DNA of 64,000 nt from Bacteriovoracaceae bacterium UBA3083 (GTDB lineage: Bacteria > Bdellovibrionota > Bacteriovoracia > Bacteriovoracales > Bacteriovoracaceae), in assembly GCA_002366565.1 (NCBI GenBank), contig DFBJ01000009.1, positions 496,001-560,000 of the forward strand, read 5' to 3'. Each line of letters starts with the position of its first letter. The first letter of the stretch is position 1. The notes under the pieces are model-generated. The model did not search any database and was not told the DNA's origin. It was given only the letters and a program-made list of their open reading frames with translations. Made by a program: the position numbers and the translations under genes. Positions 8,377 through 16,939 of the stretch are shown in pieces.

Positions 8377-9003
8377 CTAGTCTAAGTGATAGATTTCCAT
8401 GATCCCTTTAAGAATTTCTTCAAAATTTATCTGGAGATCGATTAGTTTCCCTGTTCCCATATCAAATACCCAACCATGCACTTTAATATCTCTAGATTTA
8501 GAAGCTTGTTGAACACAAGCTGTCTTAATAAGATTTATGCATTGCTCTTGAACATTTAACTCAACAAGCTTTTTATACCTTTCTTCTTCACATTCAATTT
8601 CATTTAACTCGGCTTTATGAATACGGTAAACATCTCTTATATTCCTAAGCCAAGGGTTTAAGATACCAAGGTCTTTACTTTCCATTGCTGCTTTTATTCC
8701 ACCACATCCATAGTGTCCGCAGACTACGACATGATTAACTTCTAGCTGATTAACTGCATAGTTTAGAACTGTCTGAACATTTAAGTCGACGCTACTAACC
8801 ATATTTGCAATATTTCTATGAACAAAAGCTTCACCTGGTTTTATTCCCATTAGCTCTTCTGCTGTCACTCTACTATCTGAACAACCGATATATAAGATTT
8901 CTGGACTCTGCCCTTTAGAGAGATCCTTAAAGTAATTCTCATCTACTGCAAGCTTCTCTTTAATCCATTTTTCATTATTTTTAAAAATTTGCTTAATATC
9001 CAT
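8377..9003 (-). CDS. can: Beta-class carbonic anhydrase (Can-like)
   Basis: 208 residues from the 9003 start. It interconverts CO2 and bicarbonate in the cytoplasm. Zinc ligands and catalytic dyad are visible: CSDSR (Cys41, Asp43, Arg45) and HYGCGG (His and Cys about 97-100). The order closely follows E. coli Can through EVNHVVVCGHYGCGG and LNPWLRNIRD. An in-frame ATG five codons upstream (9018) lacks a ribosome site; 9003 is preceded by TGGG and matches the family start. It lies 121 bp upstream of the zinc-uptake operon on the same strand, fitting a zinc enzyme. Confidence 0.93.
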   Translation of the reverse strand: MDIKQIFKNNEKWIKEKLAVDENYFKDLSKGQSPEILYIGCSDSRVTAEELMGIKPGEAFVHRNIANMVSSVDLNVQTVLNYAVNQLEVNHVVVCGHYGCGGIKAAMESKDLGILNPWLRNIRDVYRIHKAELNEIECEEERYKKLVELNVQEQCINLIKTACVQQASKSRDIKVHGWVFDMGTGKLIDLQINFEEILKGIMEIYHLD

Positions 9004-9128
9004 TTTAAATACCCACATATATTCGTTGATAATTGATTGATGAGACTACACCAAACTGCTTAAAAAAAAAACAATTGAATGAAGTGTAGGTTATTGAAAT
9101 TTGGAGTTTTATAGGGAAAGAGTGATGA

Positions 9129-9155
9129 GAATCCTCCAAGAAATTTGAAGGATTC
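9129..9155 (-). terminator. Hairpin downstream of the hydrolase gene, possible terminator
   Basis: GAATCCTCC (9129-9137) pairs with GAAGGATTC (9147-9155) with one mismatch. There is no clear U-run on the minus strand; five T follow on the plus strand. Confidence 0.3.
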
Positions 9156-9175
9156 ATCTTTTTAATAGAGGAGGA

Positions 9176-9955
9176 TTATTTGTTGAAAACTTCATCAAAG
9201 AAGTTATTCATCATAATAAATGATCTCTTGGCCACGAGAGGGTGGTACTTAGATCTTCCTTCACTATTTGCTGTAGGGTTTGTGAATGAATGAACTGCGC
9301 CACTAAAGCTTACTAGCTGCCAATCTACATTTGCATTGTTCATTTCTTTTTCAAAAGACTCGAGCTCATTTTTTGGAACAACGGGATCAATAGCTCCATG
9401 AAGAACTAGAACCTTTCCTTTAATATTTTTAGCATCTTCTAAATTTGGAGTTAATAAGTTTCCATGGAATGTAACTACGGCCTTTAGATCTTTACCTGAT
9501 CTCGCTGACTCAAGAACGGCACTTCCACCAAAGCAAAATCCAATTGCTGCGACTTTGTTTTCATCCCCATTTAGTTTCTTACCTTCTTCTTTTAAAACAT
9601 CTACAGCTCTATTCATGACTGTTCTGAGTTTAGAAATATTTGATTTCATTTTTGATGAAGCGGCCTTTGCTTCTTTATTATCTTTAGGACGAACAGATTC
9701 TCCATAAACATCGGCCATCATTACAATATACTTATCGGCTGCAACTAGCTTTGCTTTTTTTAGAGACTCTGCAGTCATTCCTTTCCAATTTGGAACCATA
9801 AGGACTAGGGGAGCGCTTTTTTGAATTTTGTCAGAGTAGACAATTGTACTCTTATAAAAAGTATCTCCAACTTTATATCTAACATCTTTAGATAGAATTT
9901 TGGCGTTGATATTTCCTGCAATGAGAAATGCAGAAAGGGTTAAGAACTTAATCAT
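9176..9955 (-). CDS. Secreted dienelactone hydrolase family protein
   Basis: 259 residues with a signal peptide (about 1-18). Alpha/beta-hydrolase of the DLH family. The catalytic triad is readable as Cys141 in GFCFGG, Asp190 in HGAIDPVVP and His222 in GAVHSFTNP, followed by the family's YHP near the C-terminus. Export to the periplasm is unusual for DLH from aromatic degradation but common in this predator-like family group, where a general esterase role is likely (inference). GAGG precedes the ATG. It is 17 bp downstream of the sigma-partner gene and may be the third gene of the ECF operon. Confidence 0.85.
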   Translation of the reverse strand: MIKFLTLSAFLIAGNINAKILSKDVRYKVGDTFYKSTIVYSDKIQKSAPLVLMVPNWKGMTAESLKKAKLVAADKYIVMMADVYGESVRPKDNKEAKAASSKMKSNISKLRTVMNRAVDVLKEEGKKLNGDENKVAAIGFCFGGSAVLESARSGKDLKAVVTFHGNLLTPNLEDAKNIKGKVLVLHGAIDPVVPKNELESFEKEMNNANVDWQLVSFSGAVHSFTNPTANSEGRSKYHPLVAKRSFIMMNNFFDEVFNK

Positions 9956-9972
9956 GTGGACCTCTTTGGTAG

Positions 9973-10506
9973 CTAAGCTAGTAGTAAAAACTTTCTTCTT
10001 AAAAAGTAGTTAAATGCTAGCATCACTGTTGCAGCAAGAGAAGCTCCAAGCACCCATAGTAGAGTGAGGTCTAAGTAAAGTTTAGCTCCAAATATTAAAA
10101 AGACTCCCAGTGAGAGACCAGATATTGCCAAAGTATAGAGACCTTTAGATTTCTTGATAACTCTTAACTCTTCTAGGTCTAATGTATACGAAGCTACAAT
10201 TGCACCAGAGCCAAGAAAAATTGCTCCACAAATCATCATACATATGTGCTCTCCAAAATTATGATGAAAGTAATGAAAGAGATCGTGGTTATTAGTTAAA
10301 CTCATTTTAAACTGAGGGCAGAATAACATTGTTATAAGCCCAGTGAGTAACTGGAGAGATAGTAATTTTACAAAGACAAGTTGCTTATTAGGGTTTAAGT
10401 CAGCTTTAACTCTATCAATTATAGAGTGACTTATATTTCTAGGAGCGACTTCTTTAGAGTTTATAAAATCCTTAAAGTCATCTTTGAATTTATTCTCTTT
10501 AGTCAT
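9973..10506 (-). CDS. Four-helix membrane protein, probable anti-sigma partner
   Basis: 177 residues: about 45 charged cytoplasmic residues, then four hydrophobic helices. Between helices 1 and 2 is a His-rich segment (HDLFHYFHHNFGEH), which could bind metal. It overlaps the ECF sigma gene by 8 bp, the usual place for an anti-sigma factor; the layout (short soluble N-terminus plus membrane anchor) fits, but no named anti-sigma domain is recognised. The predicted role, holding the sigma factor until a metal or envelope signal arrives, is inference. Confidence 0.6.
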   Translation of the reverse strand: MTKENKFKDDFKDFINSKEVAPRNISHSIIDRVKADLNPNKQLVFVKLLSLQLLTGLITMLFCPQFKMSLTNNHDLFHYFHHNFGEHICMMICGAIFLGSGAIVASYTLDLEELRVIKKSKGLYTLAISGLSLGVFLIFGAKLYLDLTLLWVLGASLAATVMLAFNYFLRRKFLLLA

Positions 10507-11032
10507 TGTTATCTCCTGAGAGAGTTGCCTTAATTTTTTTTATAGCTCTTGAAAAAATCTTACGAGCATTGCTTTGTGAAATATTTAAAGCTGCTGAGAT
10601 TTCTTCGTAATCATTATCTGAAATAAATTTTAAGCTTAGAAGTTCCTTCTCTTTATCTGAAAGGTTCTTGTAATTATCTAGGTCTAAGCTATCATCAATT
10701 TCTTCTTTTGCTTTTCCTTGATCAACATACTCAATATGAATAATCTTCTTCTTTTTACAGAAGTCTAACAGCTCTGATCTTGCAACAGTGTAGAGCCATT
10801 GAATAAAGAGAAACTTAGGCTTGAAGTGGAATCTCGATTTATGGACCTTTAAGAATGTGTTTTGAAACACTTCTTCCACACTATCTTGGTCTGGAAGCCT
10901 CTTTCTTAAGTAGGCGTAAACTTTAGACTCATGTCTTAAATACAGTACTTCAAAGGCCTTATGGTCCCCATCTTGATACTTAATCATTAATTGCTCATCA
11001 TTCATCTTCTGAGCATTTCCTGTTAGGGTCAT
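10499..11032 (-). CDS. ECF-family RNA polymerase sigma factor
   Basis: 177 residues. Region 2 (about 15-85) has the order DHKAFEVLYLRHESKVYAYL and EEVFQNTFLKVHK, with FIQWLYTVARSELLDFCKKK for region 2.3-2.4. Region 4 (about 118-170) has LSDKEKELLSLKF, then YEEISAALNISQSNARKIFSRAIKKI as the -35-recognising helix-turn-helix. Region 3 is absent, as expected for ECF. An alternative start at 11005 is possible. A TGTCACA-N16-CGTA promoter lies just upstream and the same promoter points at the divergent gene, so it likely activates itself and that gene. Confidence 0.92.
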   Translation of the reverse strand: MTLTGNAQKMNDEQLMIKYQDGDHKAFEVLYLRHESKVYAYLRKRLPDQDSVEEVFQNTFLKVHKSRFHFKPKFLFIQWLYTVARSELLDFCKKKKIIHIEYVDQGKAKEEIDDSLDLDNYKNLSDKEKELLSLKFISDNDYEEISAALNISQSNARKIFSRAIKKIKATLSGDNND

Positions 11033-11048
11033 TCCTCTTAAACCTTAT

Positions 11049-11075
11049 TACGATTCTGAATAGTTATTTGTGACA
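11049..11075 (-). promoter_or_regulatory. ECF-type promoter of the sigma factor gene
   Basis: Read on the minus strand: TGTCACA (11075-11069), 16-bp spacer, CGTA (11052-11049). It is the same -35, spacer length and -10 as the opposite promoter at 11128-11154. The predicted start is about 10 nt before the sigma gene. Confidence 0.75.
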
Positions 11076-11127
11076 CATTGTTCAACTTATTAAAAAATAG
11101 GGTATATTATTCAAGAAATTAGAGATA

Positions 11128-11154
11128 TGTCACAAATTCTAAGTCATAATCGTA
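11128..11154 (+). promoter_or_regulatory. ECF-type promoter of the DUF3347-like gene
   Basis: TGTCACA (11128-11134), 16-bp spacer, CGTA (11151-11154). The match with the divergent promoter extends to TGTCACAAAT and CA-AATCGTA with a 7-bp unmatched centre. TGTCACA-type -35 boxes are known for some ECF groups (for example ECF41). Confidence 0.75.
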
Positions 11155-11215
11155 GATATACAAGTAAATTAGGTCCGTTTTATTGAGATGGGCATTTTCG
11201 CTTAAGGAGTTTAAT

Positions 11216-11686
11216 ATGCGCGCACTTATTCTATTATTTTCATTATTAGTAGCTAACTCAGCTTTTTCTAAAGATGCAGTTGATGAAAAAACAAAAGCTG
11301 AGGTTCTTAAGGTTCTAGAGGCTAACGAGGCACTTCACTCATCTTTCTTTAGATATAACGCAAAAAAAGTAGAGGCCAACGCAATCAAGACTAGTGATGC
11401 AATATCTAAAATATCAAATAAAGAAATTAAAAAGCTCTTAGAAAACTCATCAAAAATGCTTAAGTCTATTAAGAGTGACGCAGATAGAGAAGCTAATAAC
11501 GTGAGCTATCATCAAGCTTCTATGGCGCTTATCTATGTAATAAATAAATATGACCTTGGTAAGAAGTACAGTGGATACAGATGCCCAATGGTTAAGAAGA
11601 AGTGGGTACAAAATACTGAGAAGATGGCAAAAGTATATAATCCATACGCTCCAGGTATGCCTCACTGCGGTGGAAAACTTAAGTAG
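11216..11686 (+). CDS. Secreted DUF3347-like protein
   Basis: 156 residues with a signal peptide (about 1-18). A helical domain with YHQASMALIYVINKY, then the C-terminal CPM-KKKWVQ and NPYAPGMPHCGG elements that mark DUF3347, a domain found alone or fused to CusB-type efflux adaptors and thought to bind heavy metal through CPM and the final CG. The start at 11216 has AAGGAG upstream; the in-frame ATG at 11183 would spoil the signal peptide. It is divergent from the ECF sigma gene and shares its promoter type, so it is a likely regulon member, perhaps for metal stress. Confidence 0.72.
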   Translation: MRALILLFSLLVANSAFSKDAVDEKTKAEVLKVLEANEALHSSFFRYNAKKVEANAIKTSDAISKISNKEIKKLLENSSKMLKSIKSDADREANNVSYHQASMALIYVINKYDLGKKYSGYRCPMVKKKWVQNTEKMAKVYNPYAPGMPHCGGKLK

Positions 11687-11703
11687 TTCTCTAACTAAAC
11701 TAT

Positions 11704-11790
11704 ATGACTCATGTCATAACCAATAAAGTCTGGTCGCCGCTTAGTGTTGTTCTACTCTTTTAAAAGGGTTCAACTTTACCAAGAGGCGGC
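11704..11790 (+). repeat. Inverted-repeat cluster between DUF3347-like gene and icd
   Basis: ATGAC-tcat-GTCAT (11704-11717), then GCCGC (11736-11740) pairing with GCGGC (11786-11790) around a second palindrome CTTTTAAAAG. It may hold the terminator of the upstream gene or an icd leader; the U-run is weak (TTTAAG). Confidence 0.35.
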
Positions 11791-11840
11791 TTTAAGCTAT
11801 TCTAGCTCTCGTAAAATAAGCCCATTTTTTAGGAGATCTA

Positions 11841-14069
11841 ATGTCAAACAAAACATCAAAGATTATTTATACAAAAACTGATGAAGCTCCAGCTCTAGCT
11901 ACTGAATCACTTCTTCCAATTGTAAAAGCATTTACAGCGACAGCTGGTATTGAAGTTGAGACTAGAGATATTTCTCTAGCCGGTAGAGTTCTTGCAAACT
12001 TTCCAGAGAAATTAAAAGATGATCAGAAGATATCTGATGACCTGACTGAGCTTGGTGAACTGGCTAAGGCTCCAGAAGCAAATATTGTAAAGCTTCCAAA
12101 TATTTCAGCATCTATCCCTCAGCTAAAAGCTTGTATTGCTGAGTTACAATCTCAGGGATTCGATATTCCAAGTTACCCAGAGAGTGCTGAAACTCAAGCT
12201 GATAAAGATATTAAACTTAAGTATGCTAAGGTTCTAGGTTCAGCTGTGAACCCTGTTCTAAGAGAAGGGAACTCTGACAGAAGAGTTGCTGGACCTGTTA
12301 AGGAATATGCACAGAATAATCCTCATAGAATGGGAGCTTGGTCAAAAGACTCTAAGTCTCACGTTTCAAATATGTCTGATAAAGATTTCTATGGTTCTGA
12401 AAAATCTCATACTCTTGAATCTGCAACAGATGTTAAAATTCAATTTGTTTCTACAAATGATGAAGTAACTGTTCTTAAAGAAAAAACTGCATTACTTGCA
12501 GGTGAAGTTATTGATTGCTCTGTTATGAATAAGAATGCGCTAAGAGCTTTTCTTGCTGAGCAAGTAAAAGATGCTAAAGAAAAGGGAGTTCTTTTTTCAG
12601 TACACTTAAAAGCAACAATGATGAAAGTATCTGATCCAATTATTTTTGGTCACGTTGTAAGTGTTTTCTTTGATGATGTTTTCACAAAGTATGCAACAGA
12701 ATTTAAAACAATAGGTGTAAATCCAAACTTAGGTTTAGGAGATTTATACAATAAGCTTGAGAACCTTCCTGCTGATAAGAAAGCAGAAATTGAAGTAGCT
12801 CTTAAGACAGCTTTAGATAACGGTCCTAGAATGGCGATGGTTGATTCTGATAAAGGAATTACAAACCTTCACGTTTCAAGTGATGTGATTATCGATGCAT
12901 CTATGCCAGCTGCTATCAGAACTTCAGGACAAATGTGGGGACCAGATGGTAAGGCCGCAGATACTAAATTTGTTATCCCTGATCGTTGTTATGCAGGAAT
13001 TTATGCTGAGACTGTAGACTTCTGTAGAGAGAATGGAGCATTTGATCCAAAAACTATGGGGAACGTTTCAAACGTTGGTCTAATGGCTAAGAAAGCTGAA
13101 GAGTATGGATCACACGATAAAACTTTTGAAATGGCTGCAGACGGTAAAGTTCAAGTTGTAGACGCTTCTGGAAATGTTCTTATGGAGCAAATGGTTGAAG
13201 CTGGAGACATTTTTAGAATGTGTCAGACTAAAGATGTTGCTATTAAAGACTGGGTTAAGCTTGGTGTTAATAGAGCTAAAGCAACTGGGCAACCAGCTGT
13301 ATTCTGGCTTGATGAAAAAAGAGCACATGATGCTAGCTTAATAAAGAAAGTTAATACTTACTTAAAAGATCACGATACTAATGGACTTGAAATTAAGATC
13401 CTTTCTCCTGAAGAAGCTATTAAGTTTACTTTAGATAGAGTTAAAAAAGGTGAAGATACAATCTCTGTTACTGGAAACGTTTTAAGAGATTACTTAACAG
13501 ACCTTTTCCCAATCCTTGAATTAGGAACAAGTGCGAAAATGCTTTCAATTGTTCCTCTTCTTGCTGGTGGTGGATTATTTGAAACAGGTGCTGGTGGATC
13601 TGCTCCAAAGCACGTTCAACAATTTGTTGATGAGAACCACTTACGTTGGGACTCTCTTGGTGAGTTTTTAGCTCTAGGTGTTTCTATTGAAGATCTTGCA
13701 GAGAAAAACAGCAATGAGAAAGCAAAAGTTTTAGCTACTGCTCTTGATGTTGCAAATAGTAAGTTCCTTAGAAATGATAAGTCTCCTTCAAGAAAAGTGG
13801 GAGAGTTAGATAATAGAGGAAGTCATTTTTACCTTGCAATGTACTGGGCCGAAGCTCTTGCAAATCAAAATGAGAATGAAGAACTTAAAAATCACTTTGC
13901 TCCAATTTCTGCAAAGTTCATTGAGAACGAAAAATCAATTGTTAAAGAACTTAACGATGCTCAAGGTGTAAAAGTTGATATGGGTGGTTACTACCATGCA
14001 GATGCAACTAAAGTTGCAATGGCAATGAGACCAAGTGAGACATTAAACTCAATTCTTTCTTCAATTTAG
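11841..14069 (+). CDS. icd: Monomeric NADP-dependent isocitrate dehydrogenase
   Basis: 742 residues, the normal size of the monomeric class (E. coli-type dimeric enzyme is about 416). It oxidises isocitrate to 2-oxoglutarate in the TCA cycle, making NADPH. Landmarks include the N-terminal IIYTKTDEAPALAT, PVLREGNSDRR in the substrate pocket, RMAMVDSDKGITNLHVSSDVI, WGPDGK, and late AGGGLFETGAGGSAPKHVQQ. All are typical of this family, which is spread through marine proteobacteria. AGGAG precedes the ATG. It is alone between terminator-like structures and is likely monocistronic. Confidence 0.97.
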   Translation: MSNKTSKIIYTKTDEAPALATESLLPIVKAFTATAGIEVETRDISLAGRVLANFPEKLKDDQKISDDLTELGELAKAPEANIVKLPNISASIPQLKACIAELQSQGFDIPSYPESAETQADKDIKLKYAKVLGSAVNPVLREGNSDRRVAGPVKEYAQNNPHRMGAWSKDSKSHVSNMSDKDFYGSEKSHTLESATDVKIQFVSTNDEVTVLKEKTALLAGEVIDCSVMNKNALRAFLAEQVKDAKEKGVLFSVHLKATMMKVSDPIIFGHVVSVFFDDVFTKYATEFKTIGVNPNLGLGDLYNKLENLPADKKAEIEVALKTALDNGPRMAMVDSDKGITNLHVSSDVIIDASMPAAIRTSGQMWGPDGKAADTKFVIPDRCYAGIYAETVDFCRENGAFDPKTMGNVSNVGLMAKKAEEYGSHDKTFEMAADGKVQVVDASGNVLMEQMVEAGDIFRMCQTKDVAIKDWVKLGVNRAKATGQPAVFWLDEKRAHDASLIKKVNTYLKDHDTNGLEIKILSPEEAIKFTLDRVKKGEDTISVTGNVLRDYLTDLFPILELGTSAKMLSIVPLLAGGGLFETGAGGSAPKHVQQFVDENHLRWDSLGEFLALGVSIEDLAEKNSNEKAKVLATALDVANSKFLRNDKSPSRKVGELDNRGSHFYLAMYWAEALANQNENEELKNHFAPISAKFIENEKSIVKELNDAQGVKVDMGGYYHADATKVAMAMRPSETLNSILSSI

Positions 14070-14071
14070 TT

Positions 14072-14110
14072 TATATTCTTGGGCCCCAAGCTTGGGGCCC
14101 CTAGAATATA
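14072..14110 (+). terminator. Very stable hairpin after icd
   Basis: A perfect 20-bp palindrome, GGGCCCCAAGCTTGGGGCCC (14081-14100), is extended by TATATTCT (14072-14079) pairing with AGAATATA (14103-14110). There is no U-run, so it may protect the mRNA end or act as a rho-independent stop with weak tail. The GC-rich core stands out in this AT-rich DNA. Confidence 0.7.
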
Positions 14111-14188
14111 TACAGTATCTTATTTTTCTAGTTCAAATTCCAGAGTGCTGTTGATAGAAGTTCCTAAACCAATCTTAGGGAGTTTTCT

Positions 14189-14674
14189 ATGAAGTCATTA
14201 TTCTTATCATTACTTATTTTAACCAATTTTCAAGTGCTTGGAGCTGACCTAACTCCAACAGAGTCCAGCACAATATCGGAAGATCTAGATAATATTTGTG
14301 GTGACTCATGGTGTGAAGGCGACTTTAACTGGTACGTTGATAACTTTAATTGCTCTTTTGAGGAAAAGACCTGTTCTGTTGATTTAACTCTTAGAGATGA
14401 GTTTTACTTTGATGATGAGTATGGTTCAACTAGAGAAGAGTTTGTAACTAAGCTCGATGTTGTATCAAAAGTACTGAACGTAGATGTTGAGTCTGATGTA
14501 GACTACTCTTCAATTACTTATCAGCAAACTTGTACTCTTGTAGATATGGACTCAAAAGAGATCGTATTCGATCAGACAGGACATACGAGTTATTCAGATG
14601 AGGTATACTTTCAAGTTCTAGACTGTGTAACAGAGATAGAGGAAGCTTACTGGAAAGCAGCAGGTGACTTATAA
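14189..14674 (+). CDS. Secreted acidic protein of unknown function
   Basis: 161 residues with a signal peptide (about 1-18). The mature protein is strongly acidic, rich in Asp, Glu, Tyr and Phe, with six cysteines (ICGDSWC, NC, TC, TC, DC) that suggest disulfides in the periplasm or outside. It is not a family I recognise. GGGAG precedes the ATG. It sits between icd and a carboxypeptidase gene on the same strand, 55 bp apart. Confidence 0.7.
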   Translation: MKSLFLSLLILTNFQVLGADLTPTESSTISEDLDNICGDSWCEGDFNWYVDNFNCSFEEKTCSVDLTLRDEFYFDDEYGSTREEFVTKLDVVSKVLNVDVESDVDYSSITYQQTCTLVDMDSKEIVFDQTGHTSYSDEVYFQVLDCVTEIEEAYWKAAGDL

Positions 14675-14729
14675 TTAATCTGACAATATAAGAAATTAAT
14701 CATAAACTATCTTCATTAAGGAGATAGGT

Positions 14730-15851
14730 ATGATTAAGATTTCAGATAACTTTGACAGTGGTAATATAAGAGTAGTTGATTGCTCAAACTCCAATGATAT
14801 TAAACTTGAAATTAAAAATGATAATGACTCTGAATTCTTTCAGTGGTTTCATTTTCGAGTACAAGCTCCCAAAGATACAAGGCTTAAACTTCAGATTATC
14901 AATGCTGGAAAGAGTGCCTATACTCCAGGATGGGAAGGGTATAAGGCCTGTGCGAGTTACGATAGAGAAGAGTGGTTTAGAGTAGATGAAACTAGTTTTG
15001 ATGGTGAGACTCTAACTATAGATTTTGAAAATGATTTTAATACAGTCTACTTTGCATACTTTGCACCTTACTCTCATGAAAGACATTTAGATCTTCTCTC
15101 GCTCGCTCAATTGGACTCTAGGTGTGAGCTTGAGTCTCTTGGAGAAACTTTAGACGGAAGAGATATAAGTTTATTAAAAATAGGTAATGGACCAAAGAAA
15201 GTTTGGATGACTGCAAGACAACATCCTGGTGAATCTATGGCCGAGTGGTTTGTAGAAGGTTTCCTTGAAAGATTATTTGATAGCACAGACAGTCTTTCTA
15301 CATCTCTTTTAGAGAAAGCTACATTCTATGTTGTTCCAAACATGAATCCAGATGGATCTGTTAGGGGACACCTTAGAACAAATGCCGCTGGAATAAATCT
15401 TAATAGAGAGTGGCAAGCGCCAAGCATTGAAAAGTCTCCTGAAGTTTTCTTTGTAAGAGGAAAGATGGATGAAGTTGGTGTGGATATGTTCTTAGACATC
15501 CATGGAGATGAGAATCTTCCATATAACTTTGTTGCAGGAAGCGAGGGGAACCTTTCTTATACTAAAGAAATTGAAGAGCTTGAAAATACTTTTAAAGACT
15601 CTTACTTAAGTGTATGTCCAGATTTTCAAACAAAGTTTGGATATGACATTGAGGCCAAGGGTGAGGCAAATATGACTGTTGCTACAAATGCTGTTGGTGA
15701 TAGATTTAATTGTTTGGCCTATACACTTGAAATGCCATTTAAAGATAATGCAGATCTTCCGTGCTCAATCTATGGTTGGTCTCCAAGAAGATCTCAAAAT
15801 CTTGGAAGAGACATCTTACATCCAATTTACTCGGTTCTAAAGAAGCTGTAA
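14730..15851 (+). CDS. M14 metallocarboxypeptidase, cytosolic (CCP/Nna1-like) type
   Basis: 373 residues without a signal peptide. Residues 1-125 form the beta-rich N-domain special to cytosolic carboxypeptidases (WFHFRV, GWEGYKACASYDREEW, YFAYFAPYS). The catalytic domain follows with zinc ligands His165 and Glu168 in QHPGE, His258 in IHGDE, the substrate-binding Asn224 and Arg226 in NLNREW, NPDG at 206-209, and catalytic Glu334 in TLEMPF. Animal CCPs trim glutamate from tubulin; bacterial relatives are mostly uncharacterised. AAGGAGATAG precedes the ATG. Confidence 0.9.
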   Translation: MIKISDNFDSGNIRVVDCSNSNDIKLEIKNDNDSEFFQWFHFRVQAPKDTRLKLQIINAGKSAYTPGWEGYKACASYDREEWFRVDETSFDGETLTIDFENDFNTVYFAYFAPYSHERHLDLLSLAQLDSRCELESLGETLDGRDISLLKIGNGPKKVWMTARQHPGESMAEWFVEGFLERLFDSTDSLSTSLLEKATFYVVPNMNPDGSVRGHLRTNAAGINLNREWQAPSIEKSPEVFFVRGKMDEVGVDMFLDIHGDENLPYNFVAGSEGNLSYTKEIEELENTFKDSYLSVCPDFQTKFGYDIEAKGEANMTVATNAVGDRFNCLAYTLEMPFKDNADLPCSIYGWSPRRSQNLGRDILHPIYSVLKKL

Positions 15852-15864
15852 GTATAAGAAAATA

Positions 15865-15896
15865 TAGGCACTTTATCTAATTTGATAAAGTGTCTA
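15865..15896 (+). terminator. Hairpin after the M14 gene, probable terminator
   Basis: TAGGCACTTTATC (15865-15877) pairs with GATAAAGTGTCTA (15884-15896), one G-U pair, loop TAATTT. The following tail is AATTTCT, a weak U-run. Confidence 0.5.
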
Positions 15897-15966
15897 AATT
15901 TCTAAGTAGGCTTATAATCTTTACAAGAAACACCGCTTTAAAAGGCTCCTTGTCTATAATGGGCCT

Positions 15967-16884
15967 ATGAAATATCTATTAATTTTCCTTAGTTTTATTA
16001 CGAGCTCCTTAGCTCTCACTCCTGCGGACTGTGACTCTGAGTCTTTTGCTCTTTCTAAGGCCTATGTCACCAAAGAGAATGCAATTAGTTGTCAGAAAAT
16101 TTATTACTTTCAATCGACGGTAGAAGATATCTCTGAATTTTTTCAAGATGCACCAGGGGTTAGGTTATTCATTAGTCCTAAGTCTTCAAATGCTTCCTTT
16201 GATTACGGAGAAACTATTTATATTCCCCTCCAGATGACTTTCCCAGGTAAGTACGGAAGTGTTAATTATGGAGATCCCACACAGACTGAATACATTCTCG
16301 CTCATGAGTATGGACATGCTATATTCACTAAACTTTTAAGTCGAAATAGTTTCTACTCAGAGGTTTATTCTATAGATAAAGAGTTTTCAAATCTAGAATT
16401 TGAAATAAAACTTAACTCGAAACCTACTGAACAGAGTGAGCAAAGATTAGCCGAGCTTTCAGAAAGAAAGAAAAGTTATAATAAGCTACGTAAGTTATTA
16501 ACTGACTACAGTGAACTCTATGCCGACATTATTGCGGTCTATTATTCAAATAATAAAGAAACAATGCTCAATGCTCTCTACTTTGATGACATGTCTGATC
16601 AGTCTTATAACTTAGTCTTAGCAAGAAGCTTTTCTGAGCGCTCAGTAGATATTACTGATCGAATATACTCGGAAGAACATGCTTCTTTAGTTTTAGCGAG
16701 ACACTTTGTTGGAACAAACTTATGGCCTAAGTCAAAAGAGGAAAAACAGAAGTTCTTAAGCTTAATTTTTAAGGCAATTGAAGAAGAGATATTAGAGAGA
16801 GTAGACCGCGAAGAATATAAGCTAAGCGCAAAGAAGATGAATGAATCTCTTATAAAAAGAATTAACAAAATCATGTTCTTATAA
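15967..16884 (+). CDS. Secreted zincin-like metalloprotease (HEYGH), unknown family
   Basis: 305 residues with a signal peptide (about 1-16). HEYGH at 113-117 is a zinc-protease motif in a predicted helix (EYILAHEYGHAIF). A third ligand may be Glu or Asp in the later helix SELYADIIAVYY, the arrangement of gluzincins, but this is a guess. A long charged helix lies between (about 135-170). Two cysteines near the N-terminus may pair. No Shine-Dalgarno is seen; TATAAT ends 6 nt before the ATG, suggesting a leaderless message. It could digest prey or remodel the wall. Confidence 0.65.
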   Translation: MKYLLIFLSFITSSLALTPADCDSESFALSKAYVTKENAISCQKIYYFQSTVEDISEFFQDAPGVRLFISPKSSNASFDYGETIYIPLQMTFPGKYGSVNYGDPTQTEYILAHEYGHAIFTKLLSRNSFYSEVYSIDKEFSNLEFEIKLNSKPTEQSEQRLAELSERKKSYNKLRKLLTDYSELYADIIAVYYSNNKETMLNALYFDDMSDQSYNLVLARSFSERSVDITDRIYSEEHASLVLARHFVGTNLWPKSKEEKQKFLSLIFKAIEEEILERVDREEYKLSAKKMNESLIKRINKIMFL

Positions 16885-16939
16885 AGAATAGAGAGTATGT
16901 TAATATAAGAAATATTTAATAGTACAAAGGATATATGTA

